Assembly: GCA_030789695.1 (NCBI GenBank)
Contig: CM061132.1
Location: 156,408,817-156,472,816, forward strand
Direction of reading: 5' to 3'
Length of the DNA: 64,000 nt
From: Scilla litardierei
Lineage: Eukaryota > Streptophyta > Magnoliopsida > Asparagales > Asparagaceae
Position numbers and translations under genes: made by a program. The notes below the pieces were generated by a model. That model was not told the origin of the DNA. It ran no database searches and saw only the letters and a program-made list of their open reading frames with translations. This document shows, piece by piece, positions 56,241 through 64,000 of this stretch; the stretch's first letter is position 1; every line of letters begins with the position of its first letter.

Positions 56241-56596
56241 GGGGGGTTTCCGGCGACGGCTAGCCGCCGGAGAGATCAAAATTAGGGTTTTGGCCCTAAA
56301 AATTGAGTTTTTGGGATGAAAAGTCCGTCGTTTTCAAGGCGACAAATAATCCCCATATCGATCTTGCGAGATCTAGGGGAGGGGTAATCATACGTATGAT
56401 TAAAAATATCGTTTTTAGTGTTTTTACCTCTATATCCGTCCTCCGGATATAGCGACGGTTGCTCGAAGCCCTACGCGGATGACGACCCTTGATGGAGGAA
56501 GCCTTGCACCGCGCTCGTGGATCTCCCGTCTCGCCTTCGCCTTCGCCTTCGCAACGAACGGAAAGAAAATTTTGTGGAAAAGAAAAAAATTTTAGA

Positions 56597-56611
56597 GTCG
56601 TGCTGATAACG
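56597..56611 (-). other. Element C primer-binding site (anticodon-arm type)
   Basis: Minus strand CGTTATCAGCACGAC directly after the 5' LTR. The same 15 bases as B, again with C at the position facing the tRNA wobble base. Confidence 0.7.
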
Positions 56612-56759
56612 TGTTATGAATCAACTACTGGAGGAGGAGCCCCAGCTCTTTATTTATAGGCAATTGGGGGAATACAGATATGAGCTTACAATGATATGGG
56701 CCTATCTCTAGGATAGCCCAGAATCTCACCCAACTACGGTTAAATAACCGTTCACAACA
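56612..56759 (-). mobile_element. Element C 5' LTR
   Basis: 148 bp. On the minus strand it starts TGTTGTGAACGG and ends TTGATTCATAACA. A TATA-like CCTATAAATAAAG is present. Confidence 0.92.
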
Positions 56760-56764
56760 TGTTT

Positions 56765-57147
56765 TTGTTTTTTGTTTTTTGTTATATATTGTTCTAATAC
56801 AGTAAAAACAATTGTAAATATATTTCCCTACTTGCAATGATCTGGAGATTGAATTGCAAATGTTTCTCACCTCAATTAACGAGGTGTATGTTCTTGATTT
56901 GTGGCAAAAATGTATGAAATATTTTTGCATAATCTATCTCGATGGGATAAGTAATTTTACCTCTAGATCAATGATCTAGGGAAGATTGATAAAGATCCAT
57001 AGAAAAGAAGAAGAAAATTCCCCGCTCCCGTAACGCCTTGCAGGTTCGTCGCAACTTTGTCGCAACAAACAAGATTCCTTCGCAAGAGGGAAATTTTGTG
57101 GGGATAAAAGGAGAAGCTCAAGAACGAGAGCTAAAGTGCTGATAACG
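56765..57147 (-). mobile_element. Element A leader, 5' segment with PBS
   Basis: Minus strand: PBS CGTTATCAGCAC at 57147-57136 right after the LTR, then a GCGAAGG-containing leader exon to GATCTAGAG (56961), then the donor GTAAAATTAC. The PBS matches the B/C/D version for 12 bases and then diverges. Confidence 0.78.
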
Positions 57148-57323
57148 TGTTAGAAAATCAAAAGAATGAGTAACCATAACACAAAGCCGTGGTTCTCTAT
57201 TTATTCATAATAGTAGAATATGAAAGGACATGTGATACCAAAGGTCCCCATTAGTAAGCTTGATGGGGATTAATGGGGGGGATAAAGATGAGGGGAAGCC
57301 AAAGGCCTCCTTCATTCATAACA
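57148..57323 (-). mobile_element. Element A 5' LTR (176 bp)
   Basis: Minus strand TGTTATGAATGAAGGAGG to TGATTTTCTAACA. Its partner at 31470-31644 shares most positions. TGTCC at 57324-57328 is the right target duplication. Confidence 0.87.
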
Positions 57324-57647
57324 TGTCCTTTTTTCCCCGAGTATCAGATCAATTCATTTTGATGTTCATATTCTAAATATTCAAAACACCGGATTTCGAT
57401 TAAAACCAAAGGGTTTCACCCTTTTAACCCTCATCACAAAAGTTCTATTCATGTAAACCCGTTAAATTTGCGACGTGTAGATGAATGGGTAAAACCCATT
57501 GTGTTCATATCATATTTAGTATTTTGGGGTTTCAAAATATGTAGGCCAAAATGAACAGTTTTGATCCCCGGAAAAATAGCCGTGGTTGAAGTTTTGGAAG
57601 CCACATTCGAGGCTTAGCCTCTCATGTCATATGATATCCATTTTTTC
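57324..57647. other. Unassigned sequence right of element A
   Basis: After the TGTCC duplication the sequence is AT-rich with no recognised element. This is the original insertion site of A. Confidence 0.35.
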
Positions 57648-58105
57648 ACAAAATTAAAAATAATTACAAAAATCGAATAAAATTTAAAAATATTTACCAA
57701 AATCGACCAACGTACCATGTTATGCCAAGGGGTGATTCCGCGCTGAGGTGGCGAAGTTTCAATTTGGCATGGGTTGATTTGGCCGAGTTGCCTACCCCAG
57801 CCAAATCGAGGTAATGAGCATAAGATGTGATTGTTTGGCCAAGAAGCTAAAAGATGAATGTAATGTCATATGAAAGAAGGGCTTGAATTGATTTTGATTA
57901 ATAATTTTTAAAGATTTGAACGGCTGCCAGAGTTCCCAATTCTATCTCCCGCATTGACCTCGATTTGGCAGGAGTTGGCAACTCTGGTCAAATCAGAACT
58001 CTGTCACTCGGTGCGGAATAACCACTGGCGTGCTAAAATGGAAAAAGTTGGTTGATTTTTGTAGTTATTTTTAACTTTTGGCTTTTTTTCAAATATTTGT
58101 CCTTT
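57648..58105. mobile_element. MITE-like inverted repeat, about 450 bp
   Basis: Arms: TAAAAATAATTACAAAAATCG and GATTCCGCGCTGAGGTGGCG through AGCCAAATCGAGGT on the left. CCTCGATTTGGCAGGAGTTG through CACTCGGTGCGGAATAACCA and GATTTTTGTAGTTATTTTTA on the right. Pairing is imperfect but long. Confidence 0.6.
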
Positions 58106-58712
58106 CCACAATTTTTATTAAACTACATAATATTTTAAAACTTTTAATTTATTACCGGACCTTTTGCATTGACTAACAACACAAACAGTCACATGTTTTT
58201 TGATAAAAATATCCTTTCATTCATACCTTCTGATCTTCTACATGTTCAAAGCCTCGTCATCACTTATAATCATCATCTTTCTGGTCATTATTGACTCCTC
58301 TATCTGTTTCCTTCCCAAATTGTAAGTGTAGTGTTTGATCTAATTCTTTGAAAGTGAAGTTTACCCCGTTCCATCAAATTAAATCCCCTAATTTTAAAAA
58401 GTTATTAGATTTCATCTCTTATTCATGTTAAAGGTAACAAGAGCAAAAATAGCCAAAGTTTCATCATGTGATGTGCACACTTTTTTTGGTTGCCAACTCA
58501 TGATGAGTAGAAATGAAATTAGTCCAAACATTAAGGTATTTAGTTGGAAGGTTTTAACCATTAAGTATTTTATTGAAAATGGGACGAAACATTAATCTAT
58601 TTCGATGTAATATCACATATATTGCTTTTTAAACTTTTGATTAGGTTTTGTGAAGGGAGAAAATGGAAAAATTCGGATTGTTAAATTTAATTTTTGGTTA
58701 ATGATGGGAGTT
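58106..58712. other. Unassigned AT-rich sequence
   Basis: No gene or element was recognised before the LTR of element D. Confidence 0.35.
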
Positions 58713-58838
58713 TGTATTGGGGATTACATCCTATTCATAAGATAAGATCATATCTATTGTACCTCTATCCATATACGTTCTTCCCTCTATTATAAATAAA
58801 TGACTGAGGTCTCCCCCCAGGTTTGATGCTTCACAACA
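58713..58838 (+). mobile_element. Element D 5' LTR (about 126 bp)
   Basis: Ends GATGCTTCACAACA directly before the PBS. The start is taken at TGTATTGGGGATTACATC but is not confirmed by a second LTR. A TATA-like TATTATAAATAAATG lies near 58789. Confidence 0.7.
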
Positions 58839-58852
58839 CGTTATCAGCACGA
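58839..58852 (+). other. Element D primer-binding site (anticodon-arm type)
   Basis: CGTTATCAGCACGA, identical to B and C for 14 bases although the adjoining LTR has diverged strongly. Conservation across different LTRs supports function. Confidence 0.7.
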
Positions 58853-58997
58853 GCCTCCACAAACCCAGATCGTTGCGAAAGCGAAGGAAAGGCGATAGAT
58901 CCATGCGCGTAGCTTCGTCTACTACCAACTGGCGTCGTTTTCCACGCGTAGGCTTCGTCAACCATCGCTAGATCTGGAGGACGGATCTAGAGATAAA

Positions 58998-59956
58998 ATG
59001 GCAAAAATCGCAAGCGTTGATTTCAAAGTGCTGGATGCATTAGGCATGAATTACTTGAGCTGTCAGCTCGATGTTAAATTTCACCTGTGGACTAAGTCCC
59101 TCATTTCTGCGGTGACAAAAGATGGAAAGGCGACTGACATTGAAAAGACGCAAGCCATTATTTATATTCGTCGTCATGTGGACAAGACCCTAAAGACTGA
59201 ATACCTTATGGTCGAAGATCCACTTGAGCTGTGGACTACCCTTGAGGAAAGATATAAACATCAGAAAGATATTATACTTCCAAGGGCACGATATGAGTGG
59301 GAGAACCTGAGACTGCAGGACTTTAAGTCCATAGCTGAGTACAACTCAGCTCTATTTAGTATCACCTCACGCTTGAAGTTGTGTGGTGAAAAGGTCTTAG
59401 AAGATCGCATGCTGGAAAAGACGTACACGTCTTTCCACAAAGAGGATGCGATACTAATGCAGCAATACGGTGAACGAAAGTTCACCAAGTATTCTTAGCT
59501 GCTGTCATGTTTACTCATGGCTGAACAAAACATGGAGCTTCTCATCGCCACTCATAATATACGCCCCTCGGCATTGCCCCCCTCTCAGAAGCTCACAATG
59601 CATCTTCTTTTAAAAAGAAGAAAGATAATAAAAGGAAGGGAAAATCACAGAAAGGGGGACCAAATAAAAAGGACAGGGGACAAGTCCACCCGAATAGAAA
59701 TGAAGGGAGGCGGAAGCTCACTTGGCGCATGAATGACAATAACAGAAAAGATGCACCCCCACCTCAAAGAGAATGGAAGACTAGTGCCATAGCTTGGCAT
59801 GAAAGTACACTGGTCTAGAATATGCAGAACTCCGCGACACCTACAAGATTTGTACAAAAAAGCTTGAAGAAAAAAGCTGAAATAAATCTGGTGACCACAA
59901 ATGCTCCAGTTTAGTTCATAGCTGACGACTTCGAAAGAGACGACTTGCTTTATTAG
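58998..59956 (+). pseudogene. Element D gag
   Basis: Starts MAKIASVDFKVLDALGMNYL, continues IIYIRRHVDKTLKTEYLMVE and LEERYKHQKDIILPRARYEW. A TAG at 59496-59498 follows KFTKYS where relatives have Glu. The frame goes on through the basic region (five-G run here, no shift), but later stops break the knuckle area. It ends DDLLY. The leader joins ATCTAGAG to ATAAAATGG with no intron. Confidence 0.85.
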
Positions 59957-60119
59957 CTGTTTTTATCTTTGCTTTGAACAATAATGTTATGAGAGCTGTT
60001 TGACTGATTGAATGAAGTATGAATAAATGAAAATGTTTTTCTGAAATAAAATGTGCTTATATGATTCATCTTTTAATAGATGAACTGCTCTCATGACTGA
60101 TTAGTAGACAGTAACACAT

Positions 60120-63100
60120 ATGATCCTCCAATACAAATGCTATTTTCATAACATATGAAAACCCAATAAATATCAGGGCCAATGAACATAATTGAAGGTT
60201 CTAGGAACGCAACACCGTTACTCCCAAATGACACAGAAATTGAAAATAAAGGATGCATTATTCTCTCCGAATTCAAAAAGGAACTTACTAAGTTTCAAGG
60301 ACATCCGTCTTGCAAATGTAAATGAAAAAGAATATATGTATGTAACGTATCAAGAAAAAGGAGTAAAATCCATACTTGAACGTTTTGAGAGCCTTTCATC
60401 AGGCCTCTATCATACAAAGATTCGGAGAGAGGAAGCTAATTTGACGAAGCACCTGAAGTGCCCGATATTAGCCAAGTTTTTACTTTGGCATGATAGATTT
60501 GGCCACCATGGATCGGTTATGATGCACCACATCTCATCCCAATCATATGTGCTTGACATGAAGAACCAGAAGATCCTTCAGAAGGGAGAATTCCCTAGCA
60601 TCCCTTGCTATAAGGGAAAACTAATCACAAGGCCATCTCTACTAAAAGTTGACAAAGAATCTCCACGTTTCCTCAAAAGAATATAAGGAGATAAATATGT
60701 ACAAATCCACCCCATGGTGGGCTAATTCGGTACTTTATAGTACTCATAAATACATCCTCAAAATATTCGTATGTGTGTCTACTATCGACCCGCAAAATAG
60801 ATTTTCCAAATCTATTGGCACAAATAATAATGTTGCGGACGAATTTTTCAGACAATCAAATAAGGAAAATATGTCTTGTTAATACTGGGGAATTTACCTC
60901 CCAGTCATTTCAAGAGTATTGCCTTGCAACTGGTATAGAAATTGAACATTCAGTGCCACATGTTCATACCCAAGACAGGTTGGCAGAGTCATTGATAAAG
61001 AGACTCCAATAGATTACACATCCATTATTAATGAAATCCCAGTTGCCGGTGAATGCATAGGGACATGCAATTTTGCATGCTGCATTGTTAATAAAAATAA
61101 AACCATCTGAAGGTCAAAGTCTATCTCCAATGCAACTTGCATATGGAATATCACCGAACATCTCTAACTTGAGAATCTTCGGTTTCACAGTTTATATCCC
61201 CATAGCTCCACCACAGAGGACAAAAATGGGTCCTCAACATCGTCTAGGTATCTATGTAGGGTTTGACTCACCCTCAATAATATACCTAGAACCCCAAACG
61301 AGGGACGCATTCAAGGCACTTCTTGAAGACTGTGAATTTGTGAGACAAATTCCCCCAAAATGGGCCCAGATACTGAAAAATCTGGAGCTACACGAATTAT
61401 ATCGTGGGATACAGAATGATTGACCTACTATGATCCGGTAACAAAGAAATGTGAAAATGAGATCCTGAAGATCATACATATACAGAACACTGTTCACCAG
61501 TTACCGAACACATTTACTGACAACCAGAAGATTGTCAGATCACACATCACTGCTGCAAATACTCCAGCTAGGATTGACATCCCCGAGAATGGATGCAATC
61601 CACCAGCAGCAAAAGTGGCTGTTCCTCAACAGAAAAGAGGCAGACCACTAGGCTCCAAGGATAGAAATCCAAGAGAAAAAAAGGAAAAAGAAAAACTCCT
61701 GGAGACCTTGATATAATACTACCACAGGACAATGAGCACATGTCCACACCCTCACCCTTTCCTGAATCCACTGCATAGGAAATACCGGGAAAAACTAAAA
61801 TGAAAGTAAATGTTGTACGTACTGGGGAGGTGTTGGACAGAAAGAATACTAGTGTCGACAATATATTTGCGTATCATATTGCCAGATACATCACAAAAGC
61901 GATGATATTTATATAATATCGTTCCATACTCTGTTGCTAAAAATGCAAACGTAGAGATTGGCCAAATATGGGAAGAGGCAATAAAAGATGAGCGGACTTG
62001 CTTATGAAACATGAAGTGTTCGGACCTAAAGTCCAGACACCAAAAGGTGTCAAACCTGTGGGTAAAATAAGTATTTCACACATACGAAAAAATAAGAACA
62101 AAATCTTATGATATAAGGTACAACCTATAGCTTGAGGATATTTTCGCTGAAACTGGGGAATAAACAAATTAAAATGAGCATGATCATATATAAATGATGC
62201 ATCAGATTCCTTAAGTTATCCACTGCGAATACTTTACAATTTGGCAAAGGAAATTTTGGATATGCTGCTATTGGATGTTGTGACGGCATACCTTTATGGA
62301 TATCTTGGTAAAGATAAATTCCATAATTCCTTAAATGCCTGAATAGACTTCGGGACGTCTATTCTATTGAAGAAGAATAACAATAATAATAAATAATGTA
62401 CAACCAAGAGAATCACTTGACAAAGGAATGATTCCTACTAAGGGTTGTCTTTGTATTTGTATAAAGAGAAAAGCACATGATTTGAGATCATAGTTGTAAA
62501 CAACTTAAATATCATCGGATCTCCTGAAGAGAAAACCGAAACATGTGTTCAAGCCTGACTATCAAACATGAAATGAAAGACCTAGGCAAAATAAATTAAG
62601 TCATGGCTCACAGATTTATTGTCTTAAAGATAAAATCATGTTACATTAAAATTCATACGCCCAGAGTGCATTGAAGAAATTATAAGGACAATTGTCATCC
62701 AATAAGTACACTAATGGTAGTACGCTCAATAGATGTACAAAAAGACACCTTCTAGTCGCTGGAAGAGGGGGAGGATATACCAGGTCCTAAAGTCCCTTAT
62801 CTTAGTGAAATCAGTGAACTCATGGCTAACTGCACGCGTCCCGATATAGCAGTTGCAGTAAATTCACTAACAAGTGTCAGTTAGGCACCTAAAAAGTGCC
62901 ATTAGATCGGAGTTAATCATCTTATGCGCTTCCTCCAAGGGTCGATAGATTTGGGCTTACATTATAAAGGATTATCATCCATGCTTATGCAAATGCAGGT
63001 TACAGGTCCGACCCCTATAATGAGAAATCATAGACCGGGTACCCACAGTGGGACGACCATCTACTGCAGATCTGCAAAGAAAACTATGAAGGCAACATCA

Positions 63101-63200
63101 TCCTATCATTCCGAGATCCTCCCCATTCCAGAAACAAACTAATGGTGTATCTGAGTGCGCCTGGTGGTACATCACATCCCAGTGACGACTGGGACAGAGG
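60120..63200 (+). pseudogene. Element D pol, degenerate
   Basis: Contains IKDALFSPNSKRNLLSFKDI, FLLWHDRFGHHGSVMMHHIS, CLVNTGEFTSQSFQEYCLAT (catalytic Asp replaced by Val, Glu kept), HTQDRLAESLIKRLQ, LAYGISPNISNLRIF, an RT start near 62020 and an RNase H end TMKATSSYHSEIL. Many stops. No clear YVDD core. Confidence 0.8.
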
Positions 63201-63424
63201 CTAGTCTTTTATAGCTGACCACATAATTTGAAGACCATGCCACTTGCTTACCCCATTTTTTAGGAGACCACATCAGAGGCGACGAAACAAAGCACACCTC
63301 TCTAGATTTTTTGGTTTCAGCAGCTGCTTAATGATGATGATATTTGTAATCTGTGTATATTTTCAGATTGTTGTAAATAGGAGTGATGAAAAATGCCTAA
63401 AAGATCTGAAAGAATACGGGCTTA

Positions 63425-63520
63425 TACAGATCAGGGGGAGTTTGAGGGAGTTTGTACTCTTTTTCCTTAGCTATGATTTTTTCCCACTGTGTTTTCCATA
63501 GCCAAAGGTTTTAGCGAGGC
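63425..63520 (+). repeat. Element D 3' module, interrupted
   Basis: One partial unit of the 3' untranslated module with a PPT-like ATCAGGGGGAG, then TTCCCACTGTGTTTTCC and TTTTAGCGAGGC, after which the gypsy LTR begins. Confidence 0.8.
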
Positions 63521-64000
63521 TGTTGAATCATCGGGCCGGCACTCGAGATGACTTGTCCGACGAGTGAATGAGGCCCAAAGAGCCCACGAGAGACGCCTGA
63601 TACCGACTCAGTCAAGGCCCAGCTACCAGTCGCCCGTTGTACTCTCACCCATTAAACGTGTGATTGAAGGTGGGCTCATAAATTGTGGGAACGTGGGCTA
63701 CGGTTACTCCTATTAAAGGGGGAGGTCATGTCACCATAATAGGTGACAGTTATTCCCCCAACGTCACTGAAAATACCCAGGAGGTCTATAAATACATGAA
63801 GTTCCAACTCCCAAGATACAAAATCTAATACTCGGACTTTACATTCTCCAACTTATATTTCTTCTATAAAAGAGCTTGCAACGTCAGATCTGAGACGAAC
63901 CTCCGTGGGTCGATCTAAGTTGCTCCAAGCTCTCTCCCTCTCTTAAGTTCCGTTCTAACTTAAGCATCGGAGGGGTTTTGGGTTGGGACCCAGATCCGAC
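63521..64000 (+). mobile_element. Ty3/gypsy LTR, running off the right edge
   Basis: Begins TGTTGAATCATCGGGCCGG inside element D's 3' module. It has TATAAATACATG near 63787 and the box AACTTAAGCATCGGAGGGG near 63958, shared with the solo LTR at 2247-3270. Whether a full element or a solo LTR follows cannot be seen. The candidate target 5-mer is GAGGC at 63516-63520. Confidence 0.8.

Larger units (their letters stand above)
54691..56427 (-). other. Element C leader intron (1,737 bp)
   Basis: Donor ATAGAG then GTAAAAAC (minus strand, 56427). Acceptor CTCTGCTAG at 54691, directly before ATAAATGGC. Boundaries are identical to those of B. It is longer than B because the GC palindrome array is expanded. 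Confidence 0.8.
49822..56759 (-). mobile_element. Copia element C, complete, 6,938 bp
   Basis: Close relative of B in the opposite orientation. LTRs at 49822-49970 (3') and 56612-56759 (5') differ by about four substitutions and one small indel, so it is older than B. It carries the same PBS, leader intron, GC arrays, gag, decayed pol and duplicated 3' module. It is inserted in element A's leader intron. Confidence 0.92.
35875..56960 (-). other. Element A leader intron, split by three insertions
   Basis: Net of insertions this is 35875-36008, 46020-47678, 49702-49816 and 56765-56960. The donor side reads GATCTAGAG then GTAAAATTAC at 56960, the same place as in B and C. At the acceptor side A has ATAA where B and C have CTAG just before ATAAATG, so the AG has mutated to AA. 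Internal homology with C (CCTCACTACAATT, GGCCGATC, CAGAGCGGTC blocks at 46150-46450) confirms it is the same leader. Confidence 0.7.
31470..57323 (-). mobile_element. Copia element A, full-length host of nested insertions
   Basis: Its ends are a 3' LTR at 31470-31644 and a 5' LTR at 57148-57323. It is interrupted by solo LTR 1 with element B inside (36009-46014), solo LTR 2 (47679-49696) and element C (49822-56759). Removing these and one duplication copy each leaves about 6.88 kb, matching B (6.72) and C (6.94). Colinearity with C across each break confirms continuity. For example 46150-46200 continues the leader sequence that stops at 36008. It is the oldest of the family here. Confidence 0.88.
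58713..63520 (+). mobile_element. Copia element D, 3' part cut by a gypsy LTR
   Basis: Related to A-C but with a different, shorter LTR and with no leader intron. Gag begins only 159 bp after the LTR. Pol is decayed. The 3' module begins (CAGATCAGGGGGAGTTTGAG, then TTCCCACTGTGTTTTCC) but is interrupted at 63520 by the LTR that starts TGTTGAATC. Its 3' LTR would lie beyond the window. Confidence 0.85.

Noticed and set aside
55776..56319. Overlapping 109-178-codon open frames on both strands rich in Gly, Pro, Arg and Ala
   Set aside because: They coincide with the CCCCCTGCAGGGGG palindrome array. Absence of stops is due to GC composition, and the frames carry no domain.
57148..57323. A lone solo LTR
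   Set aside because: Matching LTR at 31470-31644, near-matching target duplications and a net length of about 6.9 kb show that it is the 5' LTR of element A.
1..64000. CRISPR arrays, bacterial operons, rRNA or clear tRNA genes
   Set aside because: None seen. Repeats are of plant transposon type, and no cloverleaf with an intact acceptor stem was recognised.

Overview
The window reads as a transposon-rich nuclear segment from a large-genome flowering plant. It is AT-rich, has spliceosomal introns, and carries plant-type Ty1/copia and Ty3/gypsy elements, solo LTRs and MITEs. I cannot name the species. Only one host gene is supported. It lies on the minus strand and encodes a DHHC protein S-acyltransferase, closest in my recollection to the Arabidopsis PAT17 (At3g04970) subgroup. 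Five coding exons were placed by splice sites and reading phase, at 30898-30750, 8698-8605, 7641-7547, 7457-7290 and 7203-7131. They join into 193 codons that end right after the DHHC-Gly-Trp-Met motif. The remaining C-terminal exons are not in the window. Intron 1 is about 22 kb and intron 5 is at least 7.1 kb.

Layout. 1-7130 is the visible part of intron 5: AT-rich dispersed repeats, a gypsy solo LTR (2247-3270, target duplication AGAAT), a LINE-like remnant and a CCCGACCC inverted repeat. 7131-8698 holds exons 5 to 2. 8699-30749 is intron 1. It holds a 0.5-kb tandem duplication, a cluster of foldback MITEs, an LTR-pair-like remnant (13120-16860), a 5'-truncated Tekay-like gypsy element whose reverse transcriptase region is tandemly duplicated (16960-24330), a copia pol remnant and more MITEs. 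30750-30898 is exon 1. A TATA-like box and a Tourist/PIF-Harbinger-type MITE (31081-31404, TTA duplication) sit just upstream.

31470-57328 is one nested block resolved by target-site duplications. Outer copia element A (minus, 31470-57323) was broken three times: by a Tekay-like gypsy solo LTR (36009-46014, AAATA), by a second solo LTR (47679-49696, GAGCC), and by copia element C (minus, 49822-56759, TGTTT). The first solo LTR was itself hit by copia element B (plus, 36987-43702, ATTTG). With the insertions subtracted, A is about 6.9 kb, the size of B and C. A fourth relative, D (plus, from about 58713), is cut at 63520 by a gypsy LTR that runs off the right edge.

The most interesting system is the copia family A-D. 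(1) The sequence immediately after each 5' LTR is not the usual TGG-initial primer site. It is CGTTATCAGCACGA, which matches the anticodon arm of tRNA-Ile(IAU), with C opposite the inosine wobble base. This suggests priming by a half-tRNA and a PBS copied from the modified tRNA. (2) A, B and C have a leader insertion with a GT donor at one conserved position, and B and C have the matching AG acceptor. In D the leader is contiguous exactly at that junction, as expected if D came from a spliced RNA. (3) In B and C the leader intron carries arrays of PstI-type GC palindromes and nested hairpins. (4) B, C and D share loss of an integrase catalytic Asp, pointing to mobilisation in trans.
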